A stretch of 10,953 bases of DNA, from contig CM001047.1 in assembly GCA_000183865.1 (NCBI GenBank), positions 2,440,819 through 2,451,771 of the forward strand. Reading direction: 5' to 3'. The DNA comes from Listeria marthii FSL S4-120. Its GTDB lineage: Bacteria > Bacillota > Bacilli > Lactobacillales > Listeriaceae. A model generated the notes under the pieces. The model made no database searches. It was not told the origin of the DNA and saw only the letters and a program-made list of their open reading frames with translations. A program made the position numbers and the translations under genes. Shown piece after piece: positions 1 to 6,556 of this stretch. Numbering within the stretch: position 1 is the first letter of the stretch; each line of letters opens with the position of its first letter.

Positions 1-152
1 TTGGATACGGTAAAAGTTTTCCCTGTACCGGTTGCACCAAGTAAAGTTTGGTGTTTCAAGCCTTTTCTTAATCCCGCAACTAATTGTTCTATTGCTCTAG
101 GTTGGTCTCCTTGTGGACTATACTTAGAAACTAACTCAAATTTATCCTTCAA
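1..152 (-). CDS. uvrB: UvrB, excinuclease ABC subunit B (N-terminal 50 codons, cut by window edge)
   Basis: This is the start of the UvrB DNA-damage-recognition helicase subunit of UvrABC nucleotide excision repair, acting in the cytoplasm on damaged DNA with UvrA and UvrC. Reading the minus strand from a TTG at 152 gives [10 protein letters not shown] and then the Walker A motif GATGTGKT at residues 39-46, both characteristic of UvrB; the rest runs off position 1. The TTG start is chosen because AGGGGG (161-166 on the minus strand) sits 8 nt upstream and no in-frame ATG is near. The gene is separated from csbA by a terminator and has its own promoter region with a LexA-type box, so it is probably an SOS-induced unit. 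Identity is clear; only the length is unknown. Confidence 0.95.
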   Translation of the reverse strand, partial: MKDKFELVSKYSPQGDQPRAIEQLVAGLRKGLKHQTLLGATGTGKTFTVS

Positions 153-173
153 CTCGGATTCCCCCTATTCATT

Positions 174-249
174 ATCGGTCCGATTCTGGCATCTGAAAAG
201 CTTTACTTGTGAAAACTCCAGCAAAGCAAAAAGCGGATTTTTTTCAGAT
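174..249 (-). other. Inverted repeats in the uvrB 5' untranslated region
   Basis: The predicted uvrB leader (about 110 nt) contains a perfect 9-bp inverted repeat, ATCTGAAAA (191-199) against TTTTCAGAT (241-249), separated by 41 nt. It also has a short palindrome ATCGGTCCGAT (174-184) close to the ribosome binding site. Both could fold in the leader RNA. No riboswitch family is recognised and the function is unknown. Confidence 0.35.
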
Positions 250-268
250 CCGTTAATGTTTCTATTTT

Positions 269-296
269 ATCATAAATATTTTAATTAGCCTAGCAA
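269..296 (-). promoter_or_regulatory. Candidate SigA promoter of uvrB
   Basis: On the minus strand a -35 TTGCTA (291-296) and a -10 TATGAT (269-274) are separated by 16 nt, giving a predicted start near 262 and a leader of about 110 nt. The -35 shares TTG and the final A with the consensus. A LexA-like box lies 4 bp upstream of the -35. Confidence 0.5.
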
Positions 297-300
297 AAAC

Positions 301-314
301 CGAACGTATTTTCG
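301..314. promoter_or_regulatory. LexA (SOS) box upstream of uvrB
   Basis: CGAACGTATTTTCG matches the Gram-positive LexA/DinR consensus CGAAC-N4-GTTCG at 9 of its 10 fixed positions. Its place next to the predicted uvrB -35 fits the known SOS control of uvrBA in Bacillus and Listeria. LexA binding here would be expected to repress uvrB until RecA-stimulated LexA cleavage. Confidence 0.7.
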
Positions 315-322
315 CATTTAGT

Positions 323-358
323 AAAAAATAAAAAACGCAACCTGTTGATTACGCTTTT
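323..358 (-). terminator. Rho-independent terminator downstream of csbA
   Basis: On the minus strand RNA, GCGUAAUC and GGUUGCGU (fixed arms at forward 347-354 and 335-342) form an 8-bp stem with three G-U pairs and an AACA loop. It is extended by four A-U pairs and followed by a U-rich tract (forward 323-334). The wobble pairs favour the minus-strand reading. It separates the csbA unit from uvrB. Confidence 0.7.
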
Positions 359-404
359 CTTTATTTTATCACTTTTACACGGTTCTACCTATATATTTGC
401 CTTG

Positions 405-644
405 TTAAAAGTCACTGCCACTCTTCTTCAACCGGCGCAGCATATAAGTCGCGAGCACAAAACCAATTGTCATTGAAAAGGCATCAATCACAACGAGCCA
501 AAGCGAATTAGTATAACCTAACTTAGCAGATGCAGCAATTAAAATCACCATTAAAAGCAGCGCCACATAACGATTATAAGTGATTCTCGCAAAAAGAATA
601 ACTAGCAGGCAAGGGAAAATAAGCGCAGATATAATTTGATCCAT
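405..644 (-). CDS. csbA: CsbA-like small membrane protein
   Basis: This 79-residue integral membrane protein resembles Bacillus CsbA, a small protein (about 76 aa) of unknown biochemical role whose gene precedes uvrBA and is SigB-controlled in B. subtilis. Three hydrophobic segments are visible (about residues 4-18, 25-43 and 49-68), with a conserved start including FARITYNRYVA, and a charged tail (RRLKKSGSDF). The ATG at 644 has a strong AGGGGAGGGA ribosome binding site a few nt upstream. It starts 20 nt after the HD-domain gene, so it is probably the last gene of that cluster, before a terminator. I see no convincing SigB promoter directly upstream. Assignment rests on remembered sequence similarity and the uvrB neighbourhood. 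Confidence 0.8.
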   Translation of the reverse strand: MDQIISALIFPCLLVILFARITYNRYVALLLMVILIAASAKLGYTNSLWLVVIDAFSMTIGFVLATYMLRRLKKSGSDF

Positions 645-664
645 CTTACTTCCCTCCCCTTTTT

Positions 665-1312
665 TTAAGCGTCTCGCAATGCTTTTGTCGTTATTTCCGT
701 CGTTAACTGCGGTAATTCTGTTTTTTCGATACCTTTTTCAGCAAGCATATCTGGTAAGATTTCTTTTAAAAAGTACTTCACACTAGCCATTTCCCGGTAC
801 TGGTAAATGGTCGCAAGTGCTTCACTATAAATTTCCACAAAAATATTCTCTGGATTTCCTTTTTGGATTTCGCCAAAGGATTCATATAACAAATCAACTT
901 TATCAGAAATAGCGAGGATTTTCCCTTCTAACGTACTGTCTTTACCTTCTTTTAGCAAATGACGATAAATAGGTTGAAAAGTTTTGGGAATTTCTCGCTC
1001 AATAAAGTTTTTTGTCATACTTTCTTCTACTTCTGAAAGCATTTCGCGCAGTTCTGTCGTTGCGTATTTCACAGGCGTTTTAATATCCCCGATGAAAAGC
1101 TCTGAATAATCATGATTTAACGCTTTTTCGTATAATGCGCGCCAATTCACTTCATTCCCAGCTTCTTCCTCTACCGCACCGAAAAATTGGGCAATCGAAG
1201 TTACTTTATACGAATGTTCTGCAACAGAATGCTCTTGATATTTAAATTTTCCTGGGCAACGATAAATGTTTTCTAAATCTGATAAACTTTGGAAATATTG
1301 ATGAATTCCCAT
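665..1312 (-). CDS. YfbR-like HD-domain 5'-deoxynucleotidase
   Basis: This 215-residue cytoplasmic HD-superfamily phosphohydrolase has the hallmarks of the YfbR family, which dephosphorylates deoxynucleoside 5'-monophosphates in a divalent-metal-dependent reaction. The HD metal ligands are visible: H33 in AEHS, H67-D68 in NHDYSE, and D137 in ISDKVD. E71 and the signature GDIKTPVKY (75-83) also fit, and positions match E. coli YfbR closely (about 199 aa). The ATG at 1312 has GGAGGG 5 nt upstream. It lies 21 nt after the membrane-protein gene and 20 nt before csbA, implying one transcript. The C-terminal 20 or so residues exceed YfbR length. Substrate specificity is inferred from family; another HD phosphatase activity is possible. 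Confidence 0.8.
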   Translation of the reverse strand: MGIHQYFQSLSDLENIYRCPGKFKYQEHSVAEHSYKVTSIAQFFGAVEEEAGNEVNWRALYEKALNHDYSELFIGDIKTPVKYATTELREMLSEVEESMTKNFIEREIPKTFQPIYRHLLKEGKDSTLEGKILAISDKVDLLYESFGEIQKGNPENIFVEIYSEALATIYQYREMASVKYFLKEILPDMLAEKGIEKTELPQLTTEITTKALRDA

Positions 1313-1333
1313 AGTATCCCTCCATTCTTCGTT

Positions 1334-1720
1334 TTATTCTTCGCGTTTTTGTTTTTTATTAGCTGGATTCGTATTTTCAATTTCACGCATCATCAGCGCC
1401 GCGCAGTAACCAATTAGTGCAATCATCGCTGCTGAATAAGTTCTAAAGTTGTCAGTAGCAAAAATAAAGATAATGGCTGAAAATAAAAATGTTGTTAGTA
1501 TTCCCCAGCTAAACAGTTTCGCCCCGCGCGCCGTTCCAACTTTCATATGCGAGTAAATCCCCACATAACAAATTAATTGAATCAAAATAAATTGAACAAC
1601 TGATAAACCGATGACTACCGTAAGATTGCTATTCCACACTACCGCTAAAATCGAAATAATAATCATCACAATAATTCCCGTAATAACAATGAATTTTTGC
1701 ATTGGTGATAATTTCTTCAA
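1334..1720 (-). CDS. Small four-helix membrane protein of unknown function
   Basis: I do not recognise a characterised family for this 128-residue protein. Four hydrophobic segments are predicted (about residues 9-29, 33-55, 68-88 and 92-110). There is a short basic N-terminus and a highly charged C-terminal tail (NKKQKREE), probably cytoplasmic. The TTG at 1720 is preferred as the start because GGAGG lies 7 nt upstream; an in-frame ATG at 1702 (residue 7) has no comparable site. It is the first gene of the cluster with the HD nucleotidase and csbA, with 21 nt to the next gene. A weak extended -10 lies upstream. It resembles an uncharacterised protein I associate with Listeria. No function is proposed. 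Confidence 0.75.
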   Translation of the reverse strand: MKKLSPMQKFIVITGIIVMIIISILAVVWNSNLTVVIGLSVVQFILIQLICYVGIYSHMKVGTARGAKLFSWGILTTFLFSAIIFIFATDNFRTYSAAMIALIGYCAALMMREIENTNPANKKQKREE

Positions 1721-1751
1721 AATACTTCCTCCAAGCTTTTATTTGTTACTT

Positions 1752-1760
1752 ACTTTACCA
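1752..1760 (-). promoter_or_regulatory. Possible extended -10 for the membrane protein-HD-csbA cluster
   Basis: The minus strand reads TGGTAAAGT, an extended -10 (TGn plus TAAAGT, forward 1752-1757), about 30 nt upstream of the TTG start. No good -35 is found at 16-18 nt, and no SigB-type GTTT/GGGTAT pair is visible. The evidence is weak. Confidence 0.3.
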
Positions 1761-1781
1761 TAATCTCTGTTTATTTGGGAT

Positions 1782-1835
1782 AAAAAACACCCATCATTCC
1801 TAAAAAGGTTTTCTGAGCGTTCCCAATTAATGATG
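1782..1835 (-). terminator. Weak candidate terminator overlapping the end of the ArsR-type gene
   Basis: On the minus strand CATCATT (forward 1829-1835, including part of the stop codon) can pair with AATGATG (forward 1792-1798), followed closely by a run of six U (forward 1782-1787). The loop is long (30 nt) and holds only a small CCU/AGG hairpin. Some readthrough into the downstream cluster is likely. Confidence 0.35.
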
Positions 1836-2132
1836 ATGCACATGTCGAATTGCTTGTGTAAGTAATTCTAATACGTGATTGTCATCTTGCATATAATAAA
1901 TCGTCGTACCTTCACGTCTTGATTTCACCAGTCTTAAATTTTTTAAAAATCTCAGCTGATGCGAAACTGTCGTCTGGTTAAACGCGAGTGTCCGCGCAAT
2001 TTCATTCACAGAGTATTCGCGGTCTTGAAGCAAATTTAAAATCTGCACACGCGTGGGATCAGAAAGCGCCTTAAAAATCTGCGTTACACTAAATAGCGTT
2101 TCTTCATCTAATGGTTGTTTTGCGTTTTCCAT
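1827..2132 (-). CDS. ArsR/SmtB-family metal-sensing repressor, CzrA-like
   Basis: This 101-residue winged-helix repressor belongs to the ArsR/SmtB family. The helix-turn-helix is clear: [16 protein letters not shown] (20-35), then SVNEIARTL and [13 protein letters not shown] (recognition helix about 52-64), then the wing ([10 protein letters not shown], 71-80). The C-terminal helix carries D84, H86, H97 and H100, the same residues at the same positions as the alpha-5 zinc/cobalt site of Staphylococcus CzrA. No cysteine site (CadC or ArsR type) is present. It probably dimerises on DNA and releases it when zinc binds. The ATG at 2132 has GGAG 9 nt upstream. An inverted repeat over its promoter suggests autoregulation. 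No metal efflux gene is adjacent, so its main target may lie elsewhere. Metal identity is inferred. Confidence 0.85.
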   Translation of the reverse strand: MENAKQPLDEETLFSVTQIFKALSDPTRVQILNLLQDREYSVNEIARTLAFNQTTVSHQLRFLKNLRLVKSRREGTTIYYMQDDNHVLELLTQAIRHVHHH

Positions 2133-2160
2133 TGAACATCACTCCATTTTCCATATATGG

Positions 2161-2176
2161 TCATATACTCATATGA
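2161..2176. promoter_or_regulatory. Candidate operator of the ArsR-type repressor
   Basis: TCATATACTCATATGA is a perfect 6-4-6 inverted repeat (TCATAT and ATATGA) overlapping the -10 of the repressor's own promoter. It is preceded by a perfect palindrome CCATATATGG at 2151-2160. AT-rich dyads of this kind over the promoter are typical of SmtB/CzrA-type operators, although the strict TGAA-N6-TTCA core is not present. Confidence 0.55.
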
Positions 2177-2201
2177 TACTTAAATAGGAATGATTCCGCA
2201 A
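2173..2201 (-). promoter_or_regulatory. Promoter of the ArsR-type repressor gene
   Basis: On the minus strand a -35 TTGCGG (2196-2201) and a -10 TATCAT (2173-2178) are separated by exactly 17 nt. The predicted start falls inside the inverted repeat at 2161-2176, giving a leader of roughly 35 nt. Confidence 0.6.
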
Positions 2202-2267
2202 GTTTAACTGGCAGCTCCGTTAAAAAATGATTAAATATGAGCAAAAAATCGATTTCTGCTAAATAAG

Positions 2268-2276
2268 TGATACAAT
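2268..2276 (+). promoter_or_regulatory. Plus-strand extended -10 promoter in the arsR-phoU intergenic region
   Basis: TGATACAAT (TG at 2268-2269, TACAAT at 2271-2276) is a good extended -10 element on the plus strand. The -35 region is poor (ATCGAT at 17 nt). It diverges from the arsR promoter and reads toward the terminator at 2360-2405 with no convincing gene between. Confidence 0.45.
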
Positions 2277-2282
2277 TTTTTT

Positions 2283-2405
2283 ATCAATAGGGAAGGAGAG
2301 CTGGGGAATAAAAAAGGTTTTAAATATTTGAGAAGTTATTTAAACCGCCTAACACACCTAAAAAAAGCCCGATTAACCTGAAAGGCAGGATATCGGGCTT
2401 TTTTT
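2283..2405 (+). ncRNA. Putative small RNA of about 120 nt
   Basis: The 271-nt gap between the ArsR-type gene and phoU holds more than one terminator. A plus-strand extended -10 at 2268-2276 predicts a start near 2283, and a strong terminator follows at 2360-2405. The 5' part is purine-rich (GGGAAGGAGAGCTGGGG, 2290-2306), and the middle is AU-rich. No ATG, GTG or well-spaced TTG reading frame follows the purine tract. A CTG-initiated frame of 26 codons (2301-2381) ends inside the terminator and is not credible. Alternatives are a fortuitous promoter or an antisense-type transcript opposing phoU readthrough. I cannot assign it to a named RNA. Confidence 0.4.
2360..2405. terminator. Strong bidirectional terminator at the end of the pst-phoU operon
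   Basis: A run of A, GCCCGAT (2367-2373), its complement ATCGGGC (2392-2398) and seven T form a terminator readable on both strands. An inner CCTG/CAGG stem (2377-2380 with 2386-2389) has an AAAGG loop. On the minus strand the phoU stop codon (2404-2406) overlaps the A side of the structure, so termination directly follows translation. On the plus strand it would end the putative small RNA. Confidence 0.9.
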
Positions 2406-3063
2406 ATCTATTTAAATCTTCAATTTCGCCACTCTTCAAGTAAACAATCCATTCGCAGACATTCGTTACATAGTCACCAATACGTTCGATGTACTGAGAA
2501 ACTAAGAGCAGTTGCGAAACATCTTCAATATGTTCTGGCTCTTCTTGCATGAAATGAATACATTTTTGATAAACGATTTTGTGTAGCTTATCAACTTCAT
2601 TATCGCGCATTGCAATTTCGCGAGCAGCAACATCATCTTCTGCAAGATATGCTTTTAACACGTCTTGTAACATCGATTTTACGATTTCGCCCATTTCTGG
2701 AATTTCCGGAATTGGTTTTAAAACTTTACTTTCGCCAATTAAAATTGCAGTTTTGGCAATACTTACTGCGTGGTCGCCAATCCGTTCTAAATCAGAACTT
2801 GTTTTTAGCACAGTAACAATTTTTCGTAAATCCATGCCAACTGGTTGCTGCAAAGCGATTAATTCAAAAGAGCGTTGTTCCAGTGAAAGCTCCATATTAT
2901 TGATGGCTTTATCTTCTGCAACAACTTGTTTCGCAAGTTCCGTATCGCGGTGTACAAGTGACTTCACTGCTTTAAAAATAGCTTCATTCGCAAGCATTCC
3001 CATTTCCATTAGATGTTGGTGCAAGTCGTTTAACTGTTCCGTAAAAATTTTTCTGACTACCAT
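2404..3063 (-). CDS. phoU: PhoU, phosphate-signalling protein
   Basis: This 219-residue cytoplasmic, all-helical protein is built of two similar three-helix bundles. In the Pho system it associates with the PstSCAB transporter and the PhoR kinase and damps signalling when phosphate is plentiful. Both halves carry the family's metal-binding repeat: DLERIGDHA (91-99, E93/D97) and YIERIGDYV (191-199, E193/D197). The length is typical. The ATG at 3063 has AAAGGAG 7 nt upstream. It begins 12 nt after pstB1 and is the last gene of the pst operon, ending in a terminator. B. subtilis lacks phoU in its pst operon, so this arrangement is more like the enterobacterial and streptococcal ones. Identity is secure; the signalling role is by family. 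Confidence 0.95.
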   Translation of the reverse strand: MVVRKIFTEQLNDLHQHLMEMGMLANEAIFKAVKSLVHRDTELAKQVVAEDKAINNMELSLEQRSFELIALQQPVGMDLRKIVTVLKTSSDLERIGDHAVSIAKTAILIGESKVLKPIPEIPEMGEIVKSMLQDVLKAYLAEDDVAAREIAMRDNEVDKLHKIVYQKCIHFMQEEPEHIEDVSQLLLVSQYIERIGDYVTNVCEWIVYLKSGEIEDLNR

Positions 3064-3075
3064 AATAACACTCCT

Positions 3076-3855
3076 TTATCCAAATCGTCCTGAAATATAG
3101 TCTTCGGTTTCTTTTTCTGCTGGGTTAGTAAAAATACTCGTCGTATCCGCGAATTCCACGATGCGCCCGTTAAGGAAAAAGGCAGTTTCATCGGAAATCC
3201 GGGACGCTTGTTGCATATTATGCGTCACAATTACAATCGTATAGTCTTTCTTTAATTCTAAAATCAAATCTTCTACTTTTGCTGTCGAAATTGGGTCTAG
3301 TGCCGAAGTTGGCTCATCCATCAAGATAACATCAGGTTTAACGGCCAGAACGCGCGCGATACATAGTCGCTGCTGTTGTCCACCAGACATTCCAATTGCT
3401 GAACGGTCCAGTCTATCATGTACTTCTTCCCAAAGAGCCGCCTGACGCAAACTTCTCTCTACAATCTCATCAAGCACTTTTTTATCTTTCACACCGTGCA
3501 TCCGTGGCCCATAAGCAACATTATCATAAATCGAAAACGGGAACGGGTTGGCTTGTTGGAAAACCATTCCCACTTTTTTGCGTAAATTAACCATATCGAT
3601 TTTAGGATCTTGAACATTTTCGCCGCCAATATGAATTTCTCCAGTCGTTTTCACATTGGGAATTAAATCATTCATTCGATTAAGCGTGCGAAGGAAAGTT
3701 GATTTCCCACAACCCGACGGACCAATTAAGGCGGTCACTTGATTCTTTTTAATATTTAAAGCGATTTTTTGTAATGCTTGTTTGGAACCATAAAATAAAT
3801 CTACATCTTTTGTTTCAATGATATATTCTACTTTTTCAGCAGTTTCGGTTGTCAT
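3076..3855 (-). CDS. pstB: PstB, phosphate ABC transporter ATPase (promoter-distal copy)
   Basis: This 259-residue cytoplasmic ATPase powers phosphate import by the PstSCAB complex. Visible motifs are Walker [10 protein letters not shown] (45-53), Q-loop Q100 in [10 protein letters not shown], the signature MSGGQQQR (156-163, with M in place of the usual L), Walker B VILMDEP (176-182), the D-loop SALD, and switch H212 in VTHNM. The C-terminal EDYISGRFG is a PstB hallmark. The ATG at 3855 has AAAGGAG 8 nt upstream. It lies 14 nt after the other pstB and 12 nt before phoU. The two tandem PstB proteins are clearly similar but not near-identical, as in B. subtilis pstBA/pstBB. Which copy pairs with the PstC/PstA permease, or whether they form a heterodimer, cannot be told. 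Confidence 0.95.
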   Translation of the reverse strand: MTTETAEKVEYIIETKDVDLFYGSKQALQKIALNIKKNQVTALIGPSGCGKSTFLRTLNRMNDLIPNVKTTGEIHIGGENVQDPKIDMVNLRKKVGMVFQQANPFPFSIYDNVAYGPRMHGVKDKKVLDEIVERSLRQAALWEEVHDRLDRSAIGMSGGQQQRLCIARVLAVKPDVILMDEPTSALDPISTAKVEDLILELKKDYTIVIVTHNMQQASRISDETAFFLNGRIVEFADTTSIFTNPAEKETEDYISGRFG

Positions 3856-3869
3856 AAAAAAGCTCCTTT

Positions 3870-4688
3870 CTAGCCAAAGTTACCAGAAATATAGTCTTCG
3901 GTTTGTTTTTGTTGGGGATTTGTGAAAAGTTCGGATGTTCCTGAGAATTCCACAACTTCGCCTAGGTAGAAGAAAGAAGTGTAGTCAGAAACTCGAGCTG
4001 CTTGTTGCATATTATGCGTTACGATAATGATTGTATATTTATTTTTCAACTCATTGATTAAATCTTCAATTTTACTTGTTGAAATCGGGTCGAGTGCAGA
4101 TGCTGGTTCATCAAGTAACAACACTTTTGGCTGCATCGCAACAGCTCTAGCGATACAAAGTCGTTGTTGCTGCCCACCGGAAAGTGATAGCGCACTTTTT
4201 CCTAAATCGTCTTTTACTTCATCCCAAAGTGCGGCACGGCGCAAGCTTTTCTCTACGCGCTCCATGATTTCTTTTTTATTCTTCATGCCATGGCGTTTAA
4301 GTCCAAAAGCAACATTTTCATAAATGGATTTTGTGAATGGGTTTGGTTTTTGGAATACCATCCCGATTTCTTTACGGACGTTGTACAAGTCGACTTCTTT
4401 ACGATTAATATTAATACCATCGTATAAAATTTGACCTTCCATACGACAACCATCAATTTCGTCGTTCATGCGATTTAATGCTCGAAGATAAGTAGATTTC
4501 CCGCAACCAGATGGTCCAATTAAAGCGGTAACCTTATTTTCTGGGAAAGTTAAATCCACACCTTTAATTGCGTGGTTATCTCCGTAGTATACATGCAAAT
4601 CCTCCGTCGCCATCGCAGCAGGAAGTGAATGAGGATCTGGTGTTGCTTGTAAAATAGTATTGATTTCAGGTTTCTTTGTTAACATCAT
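3870..4688 (-). CDS. pstB: PstB, phosphate ABC transporter ATPase (promoter-proximal copy)
   Basis: This second complete PstB ATPase has 272 residues. Motifs are Walker [10 protein letters not shown] (58-66), Q-loop Q113 in MVFQKPNPF, the canonical signature LSGGQQQR (169-176), Walker B VLLLDEP (189-195), D-loop SALD and switch H225. It ends in EDYISGNFG. It carries an N-terminal extension of about 13 residues relative to its neighbour. Its Q-loop (KPNPFTKS) is closer to the common PstB form than the QANPFPFS of the other copy. The start has two ATGs in a row (4688 and 4685); AAGGAG 6 nt before the first favours 4688. It follows pstA by 23 nt and precedes the second pstB by 14 nt, so all belong to one operon. 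Confidence 0.95.
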   Translation of the reverse strand: MMLTKKPEINTILQATPDPHSLPAAMATEDLHVYYGDNHAIKGVDLTFPENKVTALIGPSGCGKSTYLRALNRMNDEIDGCRMEGQILYDGININRKEVDLYNVRKEIGMVFQKPNPFTKSIYENVAFGLKRHGMKNKKEIMERVEKSLRRAALWDEVKDDLGKSALSLSGGQQQRLCIARAVAMQPKVLLLDEPASALDPISTSKIEDLINELKNKYTIIIVTHNMQQAARVSDYTSFFYLGEVVEFSGTSELFTNPQQKQTEDYISGNFG

Positions 4689-4711
4689 TTTAATCTCCTT
4701 TTCCTGGCTTT

Positions 4712-5596
4712 TTACGATGAAGTCATGCGTTTATAAACAACTTTTCCAAGCAAGCGAGCGAGAATATTGAAAAGTAATACGGATAGAATTAATACGGCTG
4801 ATGCTCCGTCAGAAACGGCTTGCGCATCTGGCATAATTCCTTCGCCGTTAATTTTCCAAATATGAACTGCTAACGTTTCTGCTGGGCGGAAAATATTTAA
4901 TGGTGAAGCTGGGTTCATTGGGTTCCAGTCAGTAAAATCAAGGATTGGCGTGCTTTGGCCTGCCGTGAAAATAAGCGCGGCTGCTTCACCGAATACACGT
5001 CCTGCTGCTAAAATAACCCCCGTAATGATTGCTGGTAGCGCGGCCGGAACAAGTACTCGCGTAATCGTTTCCCATCTGGATAAACCTAGCGCAAGTCCCG
5101 CTTCACGTTGGGTGTTTGGAATCGCATTAAGCGCTTCTTCAACAACACGAATTAATAGTGGTAAATTGAAAATCGTTAGTGTTAGCGCCCCGGAAATAAC
5201 TGAGAAGCTCCACCCCATTTGAATAACAAAAACAAGGAAACCGAATAGCCCAACTACAATAGAAGGAAGCGAGGAAAGCACTTCGATTGTTGTACGAATT
5301 AAATCTGTAATCCAATTTTTACGCGCATATTCTGCCATATAAATTCCCGCTCCGAGCGAGATAGGGACAGAGATGAGCATCGTAATAATAAGCATATAAA
5401 ATGAATTCCAGATTTCTGGGCCGATTCCGCCACCAGCTTGGAACGACTGTGGTGGGGTCGTCAAAAACTTCCAGCTGAGTTGCGGAACACCTTTTACTAA
5501 AATATAGCCTAATAAACCAGCTAAGATAACAACAATTAATACGGCAATAGCATAGAACACGCCTGTCGCGATTTTATCTTTTGTTTTTACATTCAT
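4712..5596 (-). CDS. pstA: PstA, phosphate ABC transporter permease
   Basis: This 294-residue inner permease subunit forms the phosphate channel with PstC. About six membrane segments are visible (near residues 12-34, 65-88, 108-128, 132-152, 187-212 and 266-286). The coupling loop [20 protein letters not shown] (165-184) is the EAA motif that docks on the PstB ATPases. R200 and E204 in GRVFGEA match the conserved charged pair of the family; the corresponding Arg is essential in E. coli PstA. The ATG at 5596 overlaps the pstC stop codon in an ATGA arrangement (4 nt), with AGGAGG about 8 nt upstream inside pstC. This implies translational coupling and a fixed PstC:PstA ratio. The length is usual for the family. 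Confidence 0.95.
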   Translation of the reverse strand: MNVKTKDKIATGVFYAIAVLIVVILAGLLGYILVKGVPQLSWKFLTTPPQSFQAGGGIGPEIWNSFYMLIITMLISVPISLGAGIYMAEYARKNWITDLIRTTIEVLSSLPSIVVGLFGFLVFVIQMGWSFSVISGALTLTIFNLPLLIRVVEEALNAIPNTQREAGLALGLSRWETITRVLVPAALPAIITGVILAAGRVFGEAAALIFTAGQSTPILDFTDWNPMNPASPLNIFRPAETLAVHIWKINGEGIMPDAQAVSDGASAVLILSVLLFNILARLLGKVVYKRMTSS

Positions 5597-6543
5597 TTGA
5601 CTTTCCTCCTACGTCCGATGAAACGGATCACAATGATGAAGAATAGTGACATTGCTAGTAGCACCATTGCAAGTGACCAAAGGATATTATTATCAAGCGT
5701 ACCCATAACCGTATTTCCCATACCCATTGTTAAAATACTAGTTAATGTAGAGGCTGGCTCGAATAAGGATGTTGGAATAACAGCAGAGTTCCCGATAACC
5801 ATTTGTACAGCAAGAGCCTCACCGAATGCACGTGCCATCCCGAAAACAATCGCTGTCAAAATCCCAGATCGCGAACTACGAAGTACTACTTTCCAAATCG
5901 TCTGGAAACGTGTTGCTCCAAGCGCCAATGAAGCTTCTCGGTAGTGACGTGGAACAGATTTAATCGCATCCACGCTGAGTGAAGTAACCGTCGGCAAAAT
6001 CATGACTGTTAAAACGACCGTCGCAGCTGCAATACCAAACCCACTTCCCGAAATATGGTCACGAATAAATGGAACGACAACACTTAGTCCAATGAATCCA
6101 TAAACAACAGATGGAATTCCAACTAAAAGTTCCATAACTGGTTGTAAAACTTTTTTCCCGAACTTAGGTGAAATTTCCACCATAAAAATTGCGGCACCGA
6201 TTGCAAGTGGGCCAGCAATACAAGCTGCAAAAAGTGTTACTGCAAAGGAACCAATAATCATTGGCAAAGCACCAACTAATGGATTACCGTTTGCATCTTT
6301 TTGCGAAGGATTCCAGTCTGTTCCAGTTATAAAATCAACAAAAGACACTTTATTGACCGTAAATGTAGCTAAACCTTTTGATATAACAAAAAACAAAATA
6401 GACGCTGCGGCAATAACCATGATGGAAATACAGATGAATGTAATTATTTTGCCTCTAGTTTCTAGATGCGCCTTTTTAGAAGTTTGTGTAAGCTTCTTTT
6501 CTTTTATCGCTTCCAAGTCACGTAAGCTCCTTTCTCCTCCCAT
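5593..6543 (-). CDS. pstC: PstC, phosphate ABC transporter permease
   Basis: PstC is the other permease subunit, 316 residues from the start chosen here. It has a cytoplasmic N-terminus of about 30 residues rich in charge, then a first membrane helix (about 32-56) and five more. The EAA coupling loop is EASLALGATRFQTIWKVVL (203-221), and R238/E242 in ARAFGEA match the pair needed for phosphate transport in E. coli PstC. The reading frame extends upstream to an ATG at 6558, but that codon lies inside a hairpin and has no ribosome binding site. The ATG at 6543 has AGGAG 5 nt upstream and is preferred. It follows pstS by 66 nt and overlaps pstA by 4 nt. Confidence 0.93.
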   Translation of the reverse strand: MGGERSLRDLEAIKEKKLTQTSKKAHLETRGKIITFICISIMVIAAASILFFVISKGLATFTVNKVSFVDFITGTDWNPSQKDANGNPLVGALPMIIGSFAVTLFAACIAGPLAIGAAIFMVEISPKFGKKVLQPVMELLVGIPSVVYGFIGLSVVVPFIRDHISGSGFGIAAATVVLTVMILPTVTSLSVDAIKSVPRHYREASLALGATRFQTIWKVVLRSSRSGILTAIVFGMARAFGEALAVQMVIGNSAVIPTSLFEPASTLTSILTMGMGNTVMGTLDNNILWSLAMVLLAMSLFFIIVIRFIGRRRKVK

Positions 6544-6556
6544 GTTTACTCCTAAC

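Noticed and set aside
1-288. Plus-strand 95-codon open frame from TTG at position 1
   Set aside because: It is the antisense of the uvrB 5' end and its promoter region; the minus strand gives the conserved UvrB N-terminus with Walker A and a good ribosome binding site.
2246-2255. Palindrome AAATCGATTT upstream of the plus-strand -10
   Set aside because: A 10-bp palindrome of A/T-rich sequence is expected by chance here and matches no regulator I know.
2301-2381. CTG-started 26-codon frame after an AAGGAG in the putative small RNA
   Set aside because: CTG starts are very rare, the AAGGAG is only 2 nt from it, and the stop lies inside the terminator stem, so coding is unlikely.
2579-3100. Plus-strand 173-codon open frame
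   Set aside because: It lies entirely antisense to phoU and the end of pstB, has no ribosome binding site, and its low-complexity Ser/Ile-rich product reflects the codons of the opposite strand.
3076-4688. Tandem pstB genes as a recent repeat or assembly artefact
   Set aside because: The two genes differ in length, N-terminus, signature motif and many residues, so they are old paralogues as in Bacillus, not a duplicated read.
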